From assembly GCA_013178375.1 (NCBI GenBank), contig JABLXQ010000053.1, positions 1-40,470 of the forward strand: DNA of 40,470 nucleotides. Reading direction: 5' to 3'. Each line of letters starts with the position of its first letter. The first letter of the stretch is position 1. The translations under genes and the position numbers were made by a program. The notes under the pieces were generated by a model. That model was given only the letters and a program-made list of their open reading frames with translations. It was not told the DNA's origin and did not search any database. Origin of the DNA: Gammaproteobacteria bacterium. Lineage in GTDB: Bacteria; Pseudomonadota; Gammaproteobacteria; Pseudomonadales; Ketobacteraceae. Shown here one piece after another: positions 18,145-26,524 of this stretch.

Positions 18145-18600
18145 ATGACCACCTTGATCGTCCGCGTTCAATCCCTGCTGGCGCTGCTCCGGCAGTCCCC
18201 ACAGGCGCGGGTGTTTGTGGCTGCGCTGCTGTCAGCTGTCACCTGGTTTGCCTGGGCCTTTTGGGCCAATCGCCACGACATCGATCACGCCTGGATTTCC
18301 GGCCTGTCCCAGGGATGCGTCAGCTTCATCACCACATCGGTCGGCAGCACTCTGCTGGAATTTTTCTACCGGCGCATCGGCGCAACACTGGCTGGCCGCA
18401 TCGCTTCGGTGGCCATGGTCAGCGGCTGCTCCCTGGCTTTCATGGTCAGCGTTCACACGCTGGCCCATACCCCCAACCTGCTCACTACCGTTCTGCCTGT
18501 ATTCGCGGTTGTCCTGCTGTATTGCAGCAGTTACGTGATTGGACTCCAAAAAATAAAAAACCAATATGAAAATAACCAAGTCGAAGTGGTATCGCCCTGA
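18145..18600 (+). CDS. Small four-TM membrane protein, unrecognised
   Basis: 151 residues. I do not recognise the family. Four hydrophobic segments are visible: AALLSAVTWFAWAFWA, the stretch around SFITTSVGSTLLEFF, SVAMVSGCSLAFMVSV, and TVLPVFAVVLLYCSSYVIG. A conserved-looking RRIG sits between the second and third. It starts 18 bases after the lipase-like gene and its last 35 bases overlap the start of the beta-barrel gene, which implies translational coupling. The context suggests an inner-membrane role with the barrel and LolA-like carrier; this is inference only. Confidence 0.7.
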   Translation: MTTLIVRVQSLLALLRQSPQARVFVAALLSAVTWFAWAFWANRHDIDHAWISGLSQGCVSFITTSVGSTLLEFFYRRIGATLAGRIASVAMVSGCSLAFMVSVHTLAHTPNLLTTVLPVFAVVLLYCSSYVIGLQKIKNQYENNQVEVVSP

Positions 18601-20026
18601 AGTTCCAGCCGTACATTCCAGTTCACTGATCGCCTGCGCACTGATTGCCTGTTCCGGTACCGCCAGCGCGGATTCCGCCGAGTGGTCCGGCTGGGTGAAT
18701 GCCCAGACCCGCTACTACCCCCAAACCGGCGAATCCGTCGATGAAACCGTGTACCCGGCGGCGGCCGTGCAACTGGAATACAGTCAGGCGCTGGGGGAAT
18801 CCGACCAGCTTACCGGCAGTGTTTTCGTGCGCGGCGACAGTGTCGATGACGAGCGCAACCTGGCCGATATCCGCGAACTGCTCTGGCTGCATTCCGGCGA
18901 GGCTTACCAGTTTCGTGCTGGCGTGGGCCAGGTGAGCTGGGGCGTCAACGAGCTGTTCAAGGTGACCGACCTGATCAACCAGAAGGACCGTTCCGAGCTG
19001 CCGTTCCAGCGTAAACTGGGCCAGCCGCTGGCCTCGCTGTCATTTTACGTGGGTGAGGATCTGATCGAGCTGTACACGATGCATGACGTCCGCACGGCAT
19101 GGTACCCGGGCGAGGACGGCCGTCTGCGCTACCCGATCCTGGTGGACAACGACAACGAAGTCTACGACTGGGGTAAAACCAACCGCTGGGATTTCGCCGG
19201 CCGCTGGAAAACCCGCCTGTGGGACATGGATCTGGCGCTGTCGCATTTCTACGGCATGACCCGCGATCCCTATTTCATCTTCAATTACGATTTCAACAAT
19301 CCCTACCTGATTCCGGTCTATGAGAAGGTCAACCAGTCGTCTGTGGAATGGCAGTACGCCTGGAACGATCTGCTGCTGAAAGCCGAATACACCTACCAGA
19401 CCGGTTCCCTGGAGCAGTTTGAATCGGCGGCGGGCGGTTTCGAATATACCTTCGGTTCCGTGTTCGGTTCGGCCATGGATGTGACCTGGTATGTGGAAGG
19501 CATCTGGGATAGCCGCGATCATATCTACAGCACTCTGCTCGATCATGACGTGGGCGTGGCGGCGCGGCTGGCATTGAACGATACGCGGGACAGCAACCTG
19601 ATCCTGGGCGTGGTGGCGGATACCGAGTACGACGAAATGTTCGGCACTCTGTTCTGGACCAATACGTTCGGAGAAAGCTGGACGCTGAATCTCACGGGCC
19701 AGTACTTCATGGCCAATGATGATCGTTATGATCCCCGCGACTACATTCCGTTTTTTGAACAGCTCGTGCAGGAAAACCCGGCCTCGCCGGAGTCGGTCGA
19801 TTATCTGCTCAGCCTGCTGGGGGACGTCACCATCAGCAAACCGCAGTATGATCGGGTGCTGGAATTCGTCGAGCAGTTGCAGCAACCGGATTACTGGTCC
19901 ACTGTGGATGTCGCGTCGGTGCCCCAGACCATGTTTGATCTGTTAAGGATTTCAGATAACTCACAAAAAATGAACCTGATCGAAAGGGATAGCTACGTAC
20001 AGGTCGATGTGTATTACCACTTTTAA
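18566..20026 (+). CDS. Outer-membrane beta-barrel protein (DUF1302/alginate-export-like)
   Basis: 486 residues with an N-terminal hydrophobic segment (SSLIACALIACSGTASA) serving as signal peptide. The mature part alternates aromatic/hydrophobic and polar residues throughout and ends in VQVDVYYHF, the terminal-Phe signature of Bam-inserted barrels. The early segment (GWVNAQTRYYP) and the repeated tyrosine/tryptophan-rich strands fit a porin-like barrel. Such barrels often sit next to LolA-like carriers and MMPL/RND exporters; the carrier is the next gene, but no RND gene is in the window. The start overlaps the four-TM gene and has no clear Shine-Dalgarno sequence, consistent with coupling. 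The exact family is uncertain. Confidence 0.75.
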   Translation: MKITKSKWYRPEVPAVHSSSLIACALIACSGTASADSAEWSGWVNAQTRYYPQTGESVDETVYPAAAVQLEYSQALGESDQLTGSVFVRGDSVDDERNLADIRELLWLHSGEAYQFRAGVGQVSWGVNELFKVTDLINQKDRSELPFQRKLGQPLASLSFYVGEDLIELYTMHDVRTAWYPGEDGRLRYPILVDNDNEVYDWGKTNRWDFAGRWKTRLWDMDLALSHFYGMTRDPYFIFNYDFNNPYLIPVYEKVNQSSVEWQYAWNDLLLKAEYTYQTGSLEQFESAAGGFEYTFGSVFGSAMDVTWYVEGIWDSRDHIYSTLLDHDVGVAARLALNDTRDSNLILGVVADTEYDEMFGTLFWTNTFGESWTLNLTGQYFMANDDRYDPRDYIPFFEQLVQENPASPESVDYLLSLLGDVTISKPQYDRVLEFVEQLQQPDYWSTVDVASVPQTMFDLLRISDNSQKMNLIERDSYVQVDVYYHF

Positions 20027-20041
20027 TCGGGAGAGTTTTTC

Positions 20042-20821
20042 ATGTCACGTTTATTGTTCGCCGCCATACTTTTGCTGACGGCCACCTTCGGTCACGCCGA
20101 GGCGCCGCTCACGGGCAAGGACATCATCGAGCGCGCCAAACAGAATGCCAGCGGTTTCCAGGACATGACCCATCGCGTGCGGATGGTGCTGGTGGATGAA
20201 AAAGGCGGTAAAAGCGATCGCGAAATGTTGCTGAAGGGTCTGGTGGAAAAAGACGGTACTTCACACAGTCTGTCGATCTTCACGGCGCCGCAGCGGGAGA
20301 AGGGCATTGCTCTGCTGAGCGAAGCCAAGGCCGGTGAAGCGGACCAGCAGTGGTTGTACCTGCCGTCCACCAAGCGGCTCAAGCGCATCACTGGCGCCAA
20401 TCGCACATCGTCGTTCCGGGGCAGTGAATTCACCTTCGAGGATCTGTCGGACCAGAACAGCAGCCAGTACCGTTTCGACCTGATCAACCAGGAGGCTTGC
20501 GCCAGCCAGACGTGCTTCGTGATCGACCGTTTCCCCGCTGCGGGAATGGAAAGCAGTTACAGCAAGACCCGTCTCTGGATCGACACCGAACACTACCGGC
20601 CGATCAAGGCGGATTTTTACGATCAGTCCGGCAAACTGCTGAAAACCATGGAAGCCCATGATTACAGCCTGTTTGACAACAAATACTGGAAGCCGGCGCG
20701 GGTGGTGATGAGCAACAAGACCAATGGCAAGGCCACCGAAATGCTGTCGCTGGAACTGAAGATGAACACCGGTCTGCAGACATCGGAATTTACCGAGCTG
20801 GCGATCCGGTCCTGGCGCTGA
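20042..20821 (+). CDS. LolA-like outer-membrane lipoprotein-sorting protein
   Basis: 259 residues with a signal peptide (LLFAAILLLTATFGHA). The body matches the LolA-like family annotated as outer membrane lipoprotein-sorting protein: a hydrophobic cradle of beta strands with the typical WLYLPSTKRLKRI and FRGSEFTFEDL segments. Members usually accompany MMPL/RND lipid exporters and are thought to carry lipids across the periplasm. Aryl-polyene clusters also contain LolA-like and MMPL genes. GGGAGAG precedes the ATG; the gene begins 15 bases after the barrel gene and is followed by a terminator, marking the operon end. Likely role: shuttle for the PKS product or another lipid to the barrel protein. 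Confidence 0.85.
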   Translation: MSRLLFAAILLLTATFGHAEAPLTGKDIIERAKQNASGFQDMTHRVRMVLVDEKGGKSDREMLLKGLVEKDGTSHSLSIFTAPQREKGIALLSEAKAGEADQQWLYLPSTKRLKRITGANRTSSFRGSEFTFEDLSDQNSSQYRFDLINQEACASQTCFVIDRFPAAGMESSYSKTRLWIDTEHYRPIKADFYDQSGKLLKTMEAHDYSLFDNKYWKPARVVMSNKTNGKATEMLSLELKMNTGLQTSEFTELAIRSWR

Positions 20822-20848
20822 ACGACGAACGTTGACTTGCGGTTTTGG

Positions 20849-20873
20849 ACCCTGCTGAATCACAGCAGGGTTT
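20849..20873 (+). terminator. Terminator after the LolA-like gene
   Basis: ACCCTGCTG (20849-20857), loop AATCA, then CAGCAGGGT (20863-20871) followed by TT. The T-run is short, but TTTT/AAAA flanks occur on both sides, so it may serve both this operon and the convergent AraC-type gene. Confidence 0.6.
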
Positions 20874-20903
20874 GGATCGGGGCAGGGTTTACTGGCGCAG
20901 GCT

Positions 20904-21986
20904 TCAGACCGGCGCGACGAACTCCGCATCCTGCAATTGCGAGGGTTCGTCATCGTTCAGGAACTCGCGGTACTGATCCAGTGCGTGATTCTTTTTGAAT
21001 TCCCTCGGGGATTCCCCCGTCCACTTCTTGAACGCCTTGCTGAACGCCGATGAATCGCAGAAGCCGAGCATCAGTGCAATTTCCGTAATGCACTTGTCGC
21101 TCTTGGTCAGATAGCTGATCGCGAATTCCCGCCGCAGCAGATCCAGTTCGTTCTGAAAATTGGTACCCAGGCTGTTGAGCTGACGCCGCAGGGTGCGGCC
21201 ACTCATGCCCAGTTTACGGGCGGCGGTTTCCAGCGATGGAAACGCTCCCACGCTTTGCATCAGGATCAGGCGCAGTTTTTTCGGCAGGTAATTCAGATTG
21301 ATCGATGGCAGTGATTTCAGAAAATCCTGTTCGGCCATGCGCGCGATTCCCTTATTGGCAAGCAACAGTTCCCGTTGTGCCAGTTGCTTCGACACCACGA
21401 ATTCATTGTGTTCAGCATTGAACCGTACCTTGCATTTGAAATAGCGGGCATACACCTGACTGTATTTCGGCTCCGGGTAGGAAAATGCGATGTATTCCGG
21501 CTCGTACTCGCTGCCCAGCAGAAAATGCAGGATATTGTAGAAATTTACCGTGATGGATTCGATGAAAAAGTGGGAAACCGGCGCCAGGGACATGCACTCC
21601 AGAATGCGCAGCCCCACAGTGTTCTGGGTTTCGAAATATTCCATGGTGAGTGGCGGAAACGCCTTTTCGCACAATCGGCTGGCGGCCTGCAGGCACTCGG
21701 AGTAGGTAGGCTGCGCCATTGCGGAGACGCCGGCCATGCCATGGCAGGTCAGCCGCATCTGCTGGCCCACCGCCAGTCCGCTGTAGGGCATTTTCAGCAT
21801 GTCCATGGCAGCCGTGATCAGTTTGACCGCATGGTTGATCGAGATGGGCTGTGGATTGTGCTTGTAGCCGATTAGGTCGATGCCCGCCTTGCGGCAGACA
21901 TCGTCCAGCGTGAAGCCGAGCCTCTCGGGAAACTCCAGATAGGAAAAGACGTAGTCGGGCAGGATGATCGGGGTGTCTCGGTCCAT
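20904..21986 (-). CDS. AraC-family transcriptional regulator (OruR/Arabinose_bd type)
   Basis: 360 residues. The N-terminal 200 or so resemble the ligand-binding domain of OruR/ArgR-like AraC regulators (SYLEFPERLGFTLDDVCRKAG; GMAGVSAMAQPTYSECLQAASR). The C-terminus has two helix-turn-helix motifs: SLETAARKLGMSGRTLRRQL and ITEIALMLGFCDSSAFSKAF, then KWTGESPREF. It is convergent with the PKS operon and divergent from the lipase gene, so the lipase or itself is the natural target; control of the PKS operon is less likely because that promoter is out of view. Regulators of this type beside lipase genes commonly respond to fatty-acid or hydroxy-acid signals, but the ligand here is unknown. Confidence 0.92.
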   Translation of the reverse strand: MDRDTPIILPDYVFSYLEFPERLGFTLDDVCRKAGIDLIGYKHNPQPISINHAVKLITAAMDMLKMPYSGLAVGQQMRLTCHGMAGVSAMAQPTYSECLQAASRLCEKAFPPLTMEYFETQNTVGLRILECMSLAPVSHFFIESITVNFYNILHFLLGSEYEPEYIAFSYPEPKYSQVYARYFKCKVRFNAEHNEFVVSKQLAQRELLLANKGIARMAEQDFLKSLPSINLNYLPKKLRLILMQSVGAFPSLETAARKLGMSGRTLRRQLNSLGTNFQNELDLLRREFAISYLTKSDKCITEIALMLGFCDSSAFSKAFKKWTGESPREFKKNHALDQYREFLNDDEPSQLQDAEFVAPV

Positions 21987-22030
21987 AATCTGCTTTTCGC
22001 TATTATTTTTGTTTTTGCTGGGTTCACTGG

Positions 22031-22058
22031 ATTATATGTGAGCTGCCTTAGGCCGCAA
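22031..22058 (-). promoter_or_regulatory. Sigma70-like promoter for the AraC-family gene
   Basis: Reading the minus strand: TTGCGG (22058-22053), a 16-base spacer, then a perfect TATAAT (22036-22031), 45 bases upstream of the ATG at 21986. Predicted by eye from consensus only. Confidence 0.55.
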
Positions 22059-22135
22059 TATACCGAACGTGTTGGAATTTTGTGATTGACTCTGCTGCCG
22101 GGCCGTTTGGATTCTGCAGACAATTTCCAGTGCTT

Positions 22136-22151
22136 ACTGACACAAGTCAGT
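22136..22151. promoter_or_regulatory. Possible operator palindrome ACTGAC-N4-GTCAGT
   Basis: Perfect 6-bp arms with a 4-base spacer (ACAA) lie about 150 bases upstream of the AraC-type start and 310 upstream of the lipase start. The size fits a dimeric regulator site. Which protein binds, if any, is unknown. Confidence 0.3.
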
Positions 22152-22366
22152 TCCGATTATGGCCTGAAATGGCCAAAAAGGGCCGGAATTCTGGCACGCA
22201 CCTGCTTTCCCGTCAAACTTATACCCACCGGCGCGGATCCGTCCGGCCCGCCCTCGCAATCTTTGTTGCTTATCCGTAACGTCTTGTTCCTGACTGTAAT
22301 ATTTCGTCGCTGGCCCGATCAGTCATTAATCTGGCCAGCTGTCACAAGCGTGCCCTGGTTCTCTTC

Positions 22367-22450
22367 CCTTAGTCTGATCCACAGTGTTTACGTGTCCCTG
22401 CGAAACACGCCACTAGAACTATAAACACAACAAAAACGATCAGACTAAGG
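22367..22450 (+). promoter_or_regulatory. 13-bp inverted repeat in the lipase leader, overlapping the RBS
   Basis: CCTTAGTCTGATC (22367-22379) and its exact complement GATCAGACTAAGG (22438-22450) are separated by 58 bases containing a smaller GTGTTT/AAACAC pair. The second arm ends 8 bases before the lipase ATG and includes part of the AAGGCAGG ribosome-binding sequence. If both arms are transcribed, folding would occlude translation initiation; otherwise it could be a looped DNA operator. Confidence 0.6.
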
Positions 22451-22458
22451 CAGGCAAT

Positions 22459-23478
22459 ATGAAAAAGCGCACTTTGCTATCGGCTCTGGTGTTCGTGTTG
22501 GCGGCGGTGTTCATTGCACCGATGGCCAATGCAGCCAGCACCTACTCCAAAACCAAATACCCCATCGTGATGGTGCACGGAGCATTCGGCTTCGACAGCA
22601 TCCTGGGCATCGTCGACTACTGGTACTTCATCACCAGCAACATGCGCAGCCGTGGGGCGAACGTCTATGTTGTGAACATGAGCTCCGCTGCGCTGCACGA
22701 AAAGCGCGGAGAGGAACTGCGTAGCAGCATCCGCCAGATCCTGGCACTGAGCGGCGCATCCAAGGTCAACCTGATTGCCCACAGCCAGGGCGCCACTGCA
22801 TCCCGTTATGTGGCTGCACTGGAACCCCAGTGGATCGCTTCCGTTTCCTGCGCCCACTGCATGAACGAAGGCACCCAGTTTGCTGACGGCTTCAAGGCTA
22901 CCCTGGCGGCCATCGGCATCGGCGGCCAGATCGTCGATGCAGGCGTGACCCTGCTGCTGGAACTGCTGGAGCTGATCTCCGGTCCGGGTTCTGACGGTGA
23001 TTACAACGCGCCGCTGAACGTTGACCAGTCCATGATGGACCTGGCCAGTGGCTCCCAGCACGCTCCTTCCTATGTGGAGTTCAACGCAGCCTATCCGGCG
23101 GCCATGCCTGCCTACAAGTGCTGGAATGACAACGGTGGCCGCAACGGCCCAGGCGCAACCCTGACTCAGGCCAGCGGCGCTGCCAGCGTCAACGGCATCA
23201 GCTACTACTCCTGGGGCGGCAATGATCCGTACACCGCATGGCTGGACCCGTTCGATATCATCGTGATTCCGCTGGCGTTCCAGTTCATGGGCGGCGAAGC
23301 CAAGTGGGACGGTCTGGTACCGACCTGCGGTATGGCGCTGGGCAAGGCACTGCGTCTTGACTACAAAGCCAACCACTTCGATGCAATCAACCATGCTCTG
23401 GCCATCACTGCCTTCGGCATGAACATCCCCAGCATCTACTACACCCATGCCAACCGTCTTAAGCAAGCCGGCCTCTGA
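22459..23478 (+). CDS. lipA: Secreted family I triacylglycerol lipase
   Basis: 339 residues with a Sec signal peptide cleaved after MANA (about residue 25). The mature start YPIVMVHGAFGFD gives the oxyanion HG at 40-41; the nucleophile Ser109 lies in LIAHSQGA, where many Pseudomonas lipases have GHSHG. Asp in GGEAKWDGLVP and His in YKANHFDAINH complete plausible catalytic and calcium-binding elements, and several cysteines allow disulfides. It hydrolyses extracellular triglycerides after Sec and type II export. The foldase follows immediately, as expected for family I.1/I.2 lipases. Expression is probably controlled through the long leader with its 13-bp inverted repeat and possibly by the divergent AraC-type regulator. 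Confidence 0.93.
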   Translation: MKKRTLLSALVFVLAAVFIAPMANAASTYSKTKYPIVMVHGAFGFDSILGIVDYWYFITSNMRSRGANVYVVNMSSAALHEKRGEELRSSIRQILALSGASKVNLIAHSQGATASRYVAALEPQWIASVSCAHCMNEGTQFADGFKATLAAIGIGGQIVDAGVTLLLELLELISGPGSDGDYNAPLNVDQSMMDLASGSQHAPSYVEFNAAYPAAMPAYKCWNDNGGRNGPGATLTQASGAASVNGISYYSWGGNDPYTAWLDPFDIIVIPLAFQFMGGEAKWDGLVPTCGMALGKALRLDYKANHFDAINHALAITAFGMNIPSIYYTHANRLKQAGL

Positions 23479-23512
23479 TGAGCTGCGCGTTTCATCGCGT
23501 TTGACATAAAAA

Positions 23513-23550
23513 GCTGGGCGCATTTTCGGATGCGTCCAGCGTTGTTTTTT
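23513..23550 (+). terminator. Terminator-like hairpin between lipase and foldase
   Basis: GCTGGGCGCAT (23513-23523), loop TTTCGG, ATGCGTCCAGC (23530-23540; one G-U pair), then GTTGTTTTTT. A strong intrinsic terminator shape, followed by AAGAGGTG and the foldase ATG. It should make foldase mRNA scarcer than lipase mRNA. Confidence 0.75.
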
Positions 23551-23570
23551 ATAATAAGAGGTGTAAACCC

Positions 23571-24665
23571 ATGAACAAAAAATCCGCTTTAGTGGTCGCC
23601 GTCGCCGGTATTGCGCTGGCAGCAGGCGGTTACCAGTACCTATTCAAGTCAGCAGTATCCAAACCGGCCGATATCCGGCAGCAATTGATGGCTTCCGAAG
23701 CCGAGGCCAGCAAAGCGGTCGTGGAAATGCGCCCGGCTGACGTGCTCAAGCGGCAGCAAAAACCCACACCCGAACAGCTCAAGGCCAATTACCAGAAATT
23801 CATGGCCAATCGCCCGCCTTATCTGGATGACGTGGAGCTTCCGGGTGAATATTCGGTAGATGAAAACGGCAATCTGATCGTGAACGGTGGCGTGAAGGAT
23901 ATGCTGGATTATTTCATGCTCGGTATCGGCGACATTCCGTTCGACCAGTTGCATGATCTGATCGCCGGCAACATGTACACCTCGCTGCAGGAACCTGCCT
24001 TGTCGCAGGCATTGCAGCTGCTGGACAACTATTTTTCCTATGTCGATTCGTATGATCAGTGGGAGAAAGGCTTCGACAAGGAGCAGCTGGTTGCGAACGA
24101 TCCCGCCAATCTGAAGACCCTCATGCAGGACCTGGAAAACCTGCGTCGCCAGCATCTGGGTGACGAAGCTTATGAAGCTTTCTTCGCAGAAGAAGCCCAG
24201 ACCAACGCGGCGTATGTAGACGCCCGTATCGCCCTGCAACAGGAAGGGCTGAGCGAATCCGAAAAGGCAGCCATCCGGGAGAACCTGGAGCAATCATTGC
24301 CTGAAAGCGTCCGGGTTGCCCAGAAACAGGCCATGGTCCAGGTGGATCTGGCGGAGAAAACCCAGGCGCTGGTCAACAGCGGAGCATCGGAGCAGGAGAT
24401 TTACCAGGCCCGGGTGGAAATGGTGGGCGAGGAAGCCGCCCAGCGTCTGCAGGCAGTGGATGCGGAGGAGAAGGCCTGGGAACAGAAACGTCAGCAATAC
24501 AAGGCGTTGCTTACCGATGTACCAGGCACCGATGGTTTGAGTGAGGATGAGAAAAGTCAGTACATTGCCGATGTGGCGCAGAAGGAGCTGGGGTTGAGCG
24601 CCAACGAAATCAAACGCATGCAGGCGCTTGATCGCATCGAGTCAGCGGAATCGTCTGTGCAGTAA
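23571..24665 (+). CDS. lifO: Lipase-specific foldase (Lif/LifO)
   Basis: 364 residues. One N-terminal TM helix (ALVVAVAGIALAAGGYQYLF) anchors it to the inner membrane, then a linker and a long, highly charged helical body typical of Lif proteins. The family motif region (RxxFDY[FC]L) is recognisable as VKDMLDYFML, preceded by LPGEYSVDENGNLIVNGG. It folds the exported lipase in the periplasm before type II secretion. A good Shine-Dalgarno AAGAGGTG precedes the ATG. The gene lies 92 bases after the lipase, separated by the hairpin at 23513, and is followed by its own terminator. Assignment is supported by both motif and position. Confidence 0.92.
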   Translation: MNKKSALVVAVAGIALAAGGYQYLFKSAVSKPADIRQQLMASEAEASKAVVEMRPADVLKRQQKPTPEQLKANYQKFMANRPPYLDDVELPGEYSVDENGNLIVNGGVKDMLDYFMLGIGDIPFDQLHDLIAGNMYTSLQEPALSQALQLLDNYFSYVDSYDQWEKGFDKEQLVANDPANLKTLMQDLENLRRQHLGDEAYEAFFAEEAQTNAAYVDARIALQQEGLSESEKAAIRENLEQSLPESVRVAQKQAMVQVDLAEKTQALVNSGASEQEIYQARVEMVGEEAAQRLQAVDAEEKAWEQKRQQYKALLTDVPGTDGLSEDEKSQYIADVAQKELGLSANEIKRMQALDRIESAESSVQ

Positions 24666-24699
24666 TTCTTGTATCTATCCGGTTTTAAAAGCTGGAAAG

Positions 24700-24737
24700 C
24701 GGCGGCATCTATTAAAAGGTGCCGCCGTTTTTGTTTT
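24700..24737 (+). terminator. Terminator after the foldase gene
   Basis: CGGCGGCA (24700-24707), a 12-base loop, TGCCGCCG (24720-24727), then TTTTTGTTTT. It ends the lipase-foldase unit and insulates the WS/DGAT gene. Confidence 0.8.
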
Positions 24738-24894
24738 GTGGCACTGGACAGGCCATGTCGCGCGGGCGTGGCGGCCAAAACCGTGTGCAGATCGCGCCAT
24801 AACCGGCCCATTCATGACGCACGGCAACTCTTGCGGCGAAAAAGGTTTGTTATGCTCTTTCCTGTTAATTGACGGGAATGCCTGAGGGAGTGTC

Positions 24895-26337
24895 ATGCAA
24901 CGACTGTCGCTGGAGGACAATCTTTTTCTGTGGCTGGAACGACGGCAGCAGCCGCTGCATGTGGCTGGACTGCAGATCTACTCGTTTCCGGAGAATGCCA
25001 ACGGTCATTTTGTTACGGATCTGGCGCAGTTCATGCGTCAGTTCGCGGCGCCTTCCTCGCCCTTTGATCTGCGGGTGATGTCGCGCTGGAGCGGCAATTT
25101 CTGGCAGCACGACCCGCATTTCGATCTGGATCACCACTTCCGTCATGTGGCGTTGCCCAAGCCGGGTGGCATCAAGGAACTGCTGTCGTTCATCTCGGCC
25201 GAGCACAGCAATCTGCTGGATCGCAGCCGGCCCATGTGGGAGAGCTATCTGATCGAGGCCGTACATGGCCGCCATTTCGCGCTCTATACCAAGATTCACC
25301 ATTCCCTGATGGACGGTGTCTCGGCGATGCGGCTGGGCATGCGTATGCTGAGCGAATCGCCGGAGCGGCGCGATATGCCGCCGATCTGGCAACTCCCGCC
25401 GCCCCACCGTGACCACACAGCGCAGCCCACCGGGATGGTGGCCCAGGTGCGGGCGATTGCCCATCTGGTGGGGGAGCAGGTCGATTCCATTCCCGCGGTC
25501 GCCCGCGCGCTGGTTCAGACGGTGCAACGGGCTCGCGCCAATCCGGAATTGGCTAATCTCTACGCTGCGCCGCAATGCCGGCTGAACAGTGCGATTACGG
25601 GGTCGCGCCGGTTTGCCGCCCAATCCTTTGCCACCAGCCGGCTCAAGTCGATTGCGTTACTGACGGGTTCCACCTGCAATGATGTGATTCTGGCTGTTTG
25701 CGCCGCTGCGCTGCGTGTTTACCTGCAGAACAGCAACGATTTGCCGGAAAAGCCGCTGGTGGCGATGGTGCCCATGTCCCTGCGCAAGGATGACAGCGAG
25801 GGCGGCAACCAGGTGGCGGTGATCCTGGCCAATCTGGCCACCCACAAATCCGATCCGCTGCAGCGGCTGGAGATCATTCGCCAGTCGGTGAATGAAGGCA
25901 AAGAACGCTTCTGTGCGATGACCAAGGAGCAGGTCATCAATTACACCGCCCTGACCCTGGCGCCCACCGGCCTGTCGGTGCTGACCGGCCTGCTGCCGCA
26001 GTTGATGGCCTTCAATGTGGTGATCTCCAACGTGCCAGGCCCGAAAGATCCGTGCTACTGGAATGGCGCCCGGCTGGAAAACATGTTCCCGGTGTCTGCC
26101 ATCGTCAACCACATGGCACTGAACATCACCATCATCAGCTACCAGGACCGGCTGGAATTCGGCGTGCTGGGCTGTCGCCGTACCCTGCCCAGCATGCAGC
26201 GTCTGCTCAACTACATGGAGCAGGGGCTGGAAGAACTGGAACATGCCCTGGGGCTGCAGAACCACGCCAATGGCAACGGCCGTGCGGCGGGCATCCGGCG
26301 GCGCGGCGAGCTGCAGATCGCGCCGGAACAGCAGTAA
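24895..26337 (+). CDS. Wax ester synthase / acyl-CoA:diacylglycerol acyltransferase (WS/DGAT)
   Basis: 480 residues, the usual length. The catalytic HHxxxDG is HHSLMDG (135-141). Other family blocks are present: PMWE (the PLW block) at 113-116, the ND block in GSTCNDVILAV, and VVISNVPGP near the C-terminus. It esterifies acyl-CoA with fatty alcohols or diacylglycerol to make storage wax esters or triacylglycerol at the membrane/lipid-droplet surface. GAGGGAG precedes the ATG. It lies between the secreted lipase and an intracellular-type hydrolase, forming a lipid uptake, storage and turnover neighbourhood. Bacteria of this type often have several paralogues, so the exact substrate preference cannot be given. 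Confidence 0.95.
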   Translation: MQRLSLEDNLFLWLERRQQPLHVAGLQIYSFPENANGHFVTDLAQFMRQFAAPSSPFDLRVMSRWSGNFWQHDPHFDLDHHFRHVALPKPGGIKELLSFISAEHSNLLDRSRPMWESYLIEAVHGRHFALYTKIHHSLMDGVSAMRLGMRMLSESPERRDMPPIWQLPPPHRDHTAQPTGMVAQVRAIAHLVGEQVDSIPAVARALVQTVQRARANPELANLYAAPQCRLNSAITGSRRFAAQSFATSRLKSIALLTGSTCNDVILAVCAAALRVYLQNSNDLPEKPLVAMVPMSLRKDDSEGGNQVAVILANLATHKSDPLQRLEIIRQSVNEGKERFCAMTKEQVINYTALTLAPTGLSVLTGLLPQLMAFNVVISNVPGPKDPCYWNGARLENMFPVSAIVNHMALNITIISYQDRLEFGVLGCRRTLPSMQRLLNYMEQGLEELEHALGLQNHANGNGRAAGIRRRGELQIAPEQQ

Positions 26338-26457
26338 GTGATCGTGTGTGCACTGAAGTCGGAGGGGCGATGTGCTTGTGACCGGCTGATCAAACTGGCT
26401 TTAGTTTGGCGATAAGCCTTTATTGCTTCGGCCTTTTGCTGCATCCGGTATCAGCGG

Positions 26458-26486
26458 TTGCCGGAATTCAAAGGATGAATTAGAGT
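26458..26486 (+). promoter_or_regulatory. Weak sigma70-like promoter before the hydrolase
   Basis: TTGCCG (26458-26463), a 17-base spacer, then TAGAGT (26481-26486), 38 bases before the ATG at 26525. Four of six consensus bases in each box. Confidence 0.3.
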
Positions 26487-26524
26487 GTACGAATGTGCAC
26501 TGAATATCTGACGAGGATTGGATC

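Larger units (their letters stand above)
21987..22458. other. 472-base divergent regulatory gap (AraC regulator / lipase)
   Basis: No credible gene lies here. It contains a sigma70-like promoter for the AraC gene (22031-22058), a 6-4-6 palindrome (22136-22151) and a 13-bp inverted repeat reaching the lipase ribosome-binding site (22367-22450). A TGGCACG at about 22190 resembles half of a sigma54 site, but the spacing is wrong. The length suggests control of the lipase by several factors. Confidence 0.7.

Noticed and set aside
22180-22210. Sigma54-like TGGCACG...TGC element upstream of the lipase
   Set aside because: The distance between the GG and GC elements is 9, not the required 10, and the second half is poor.
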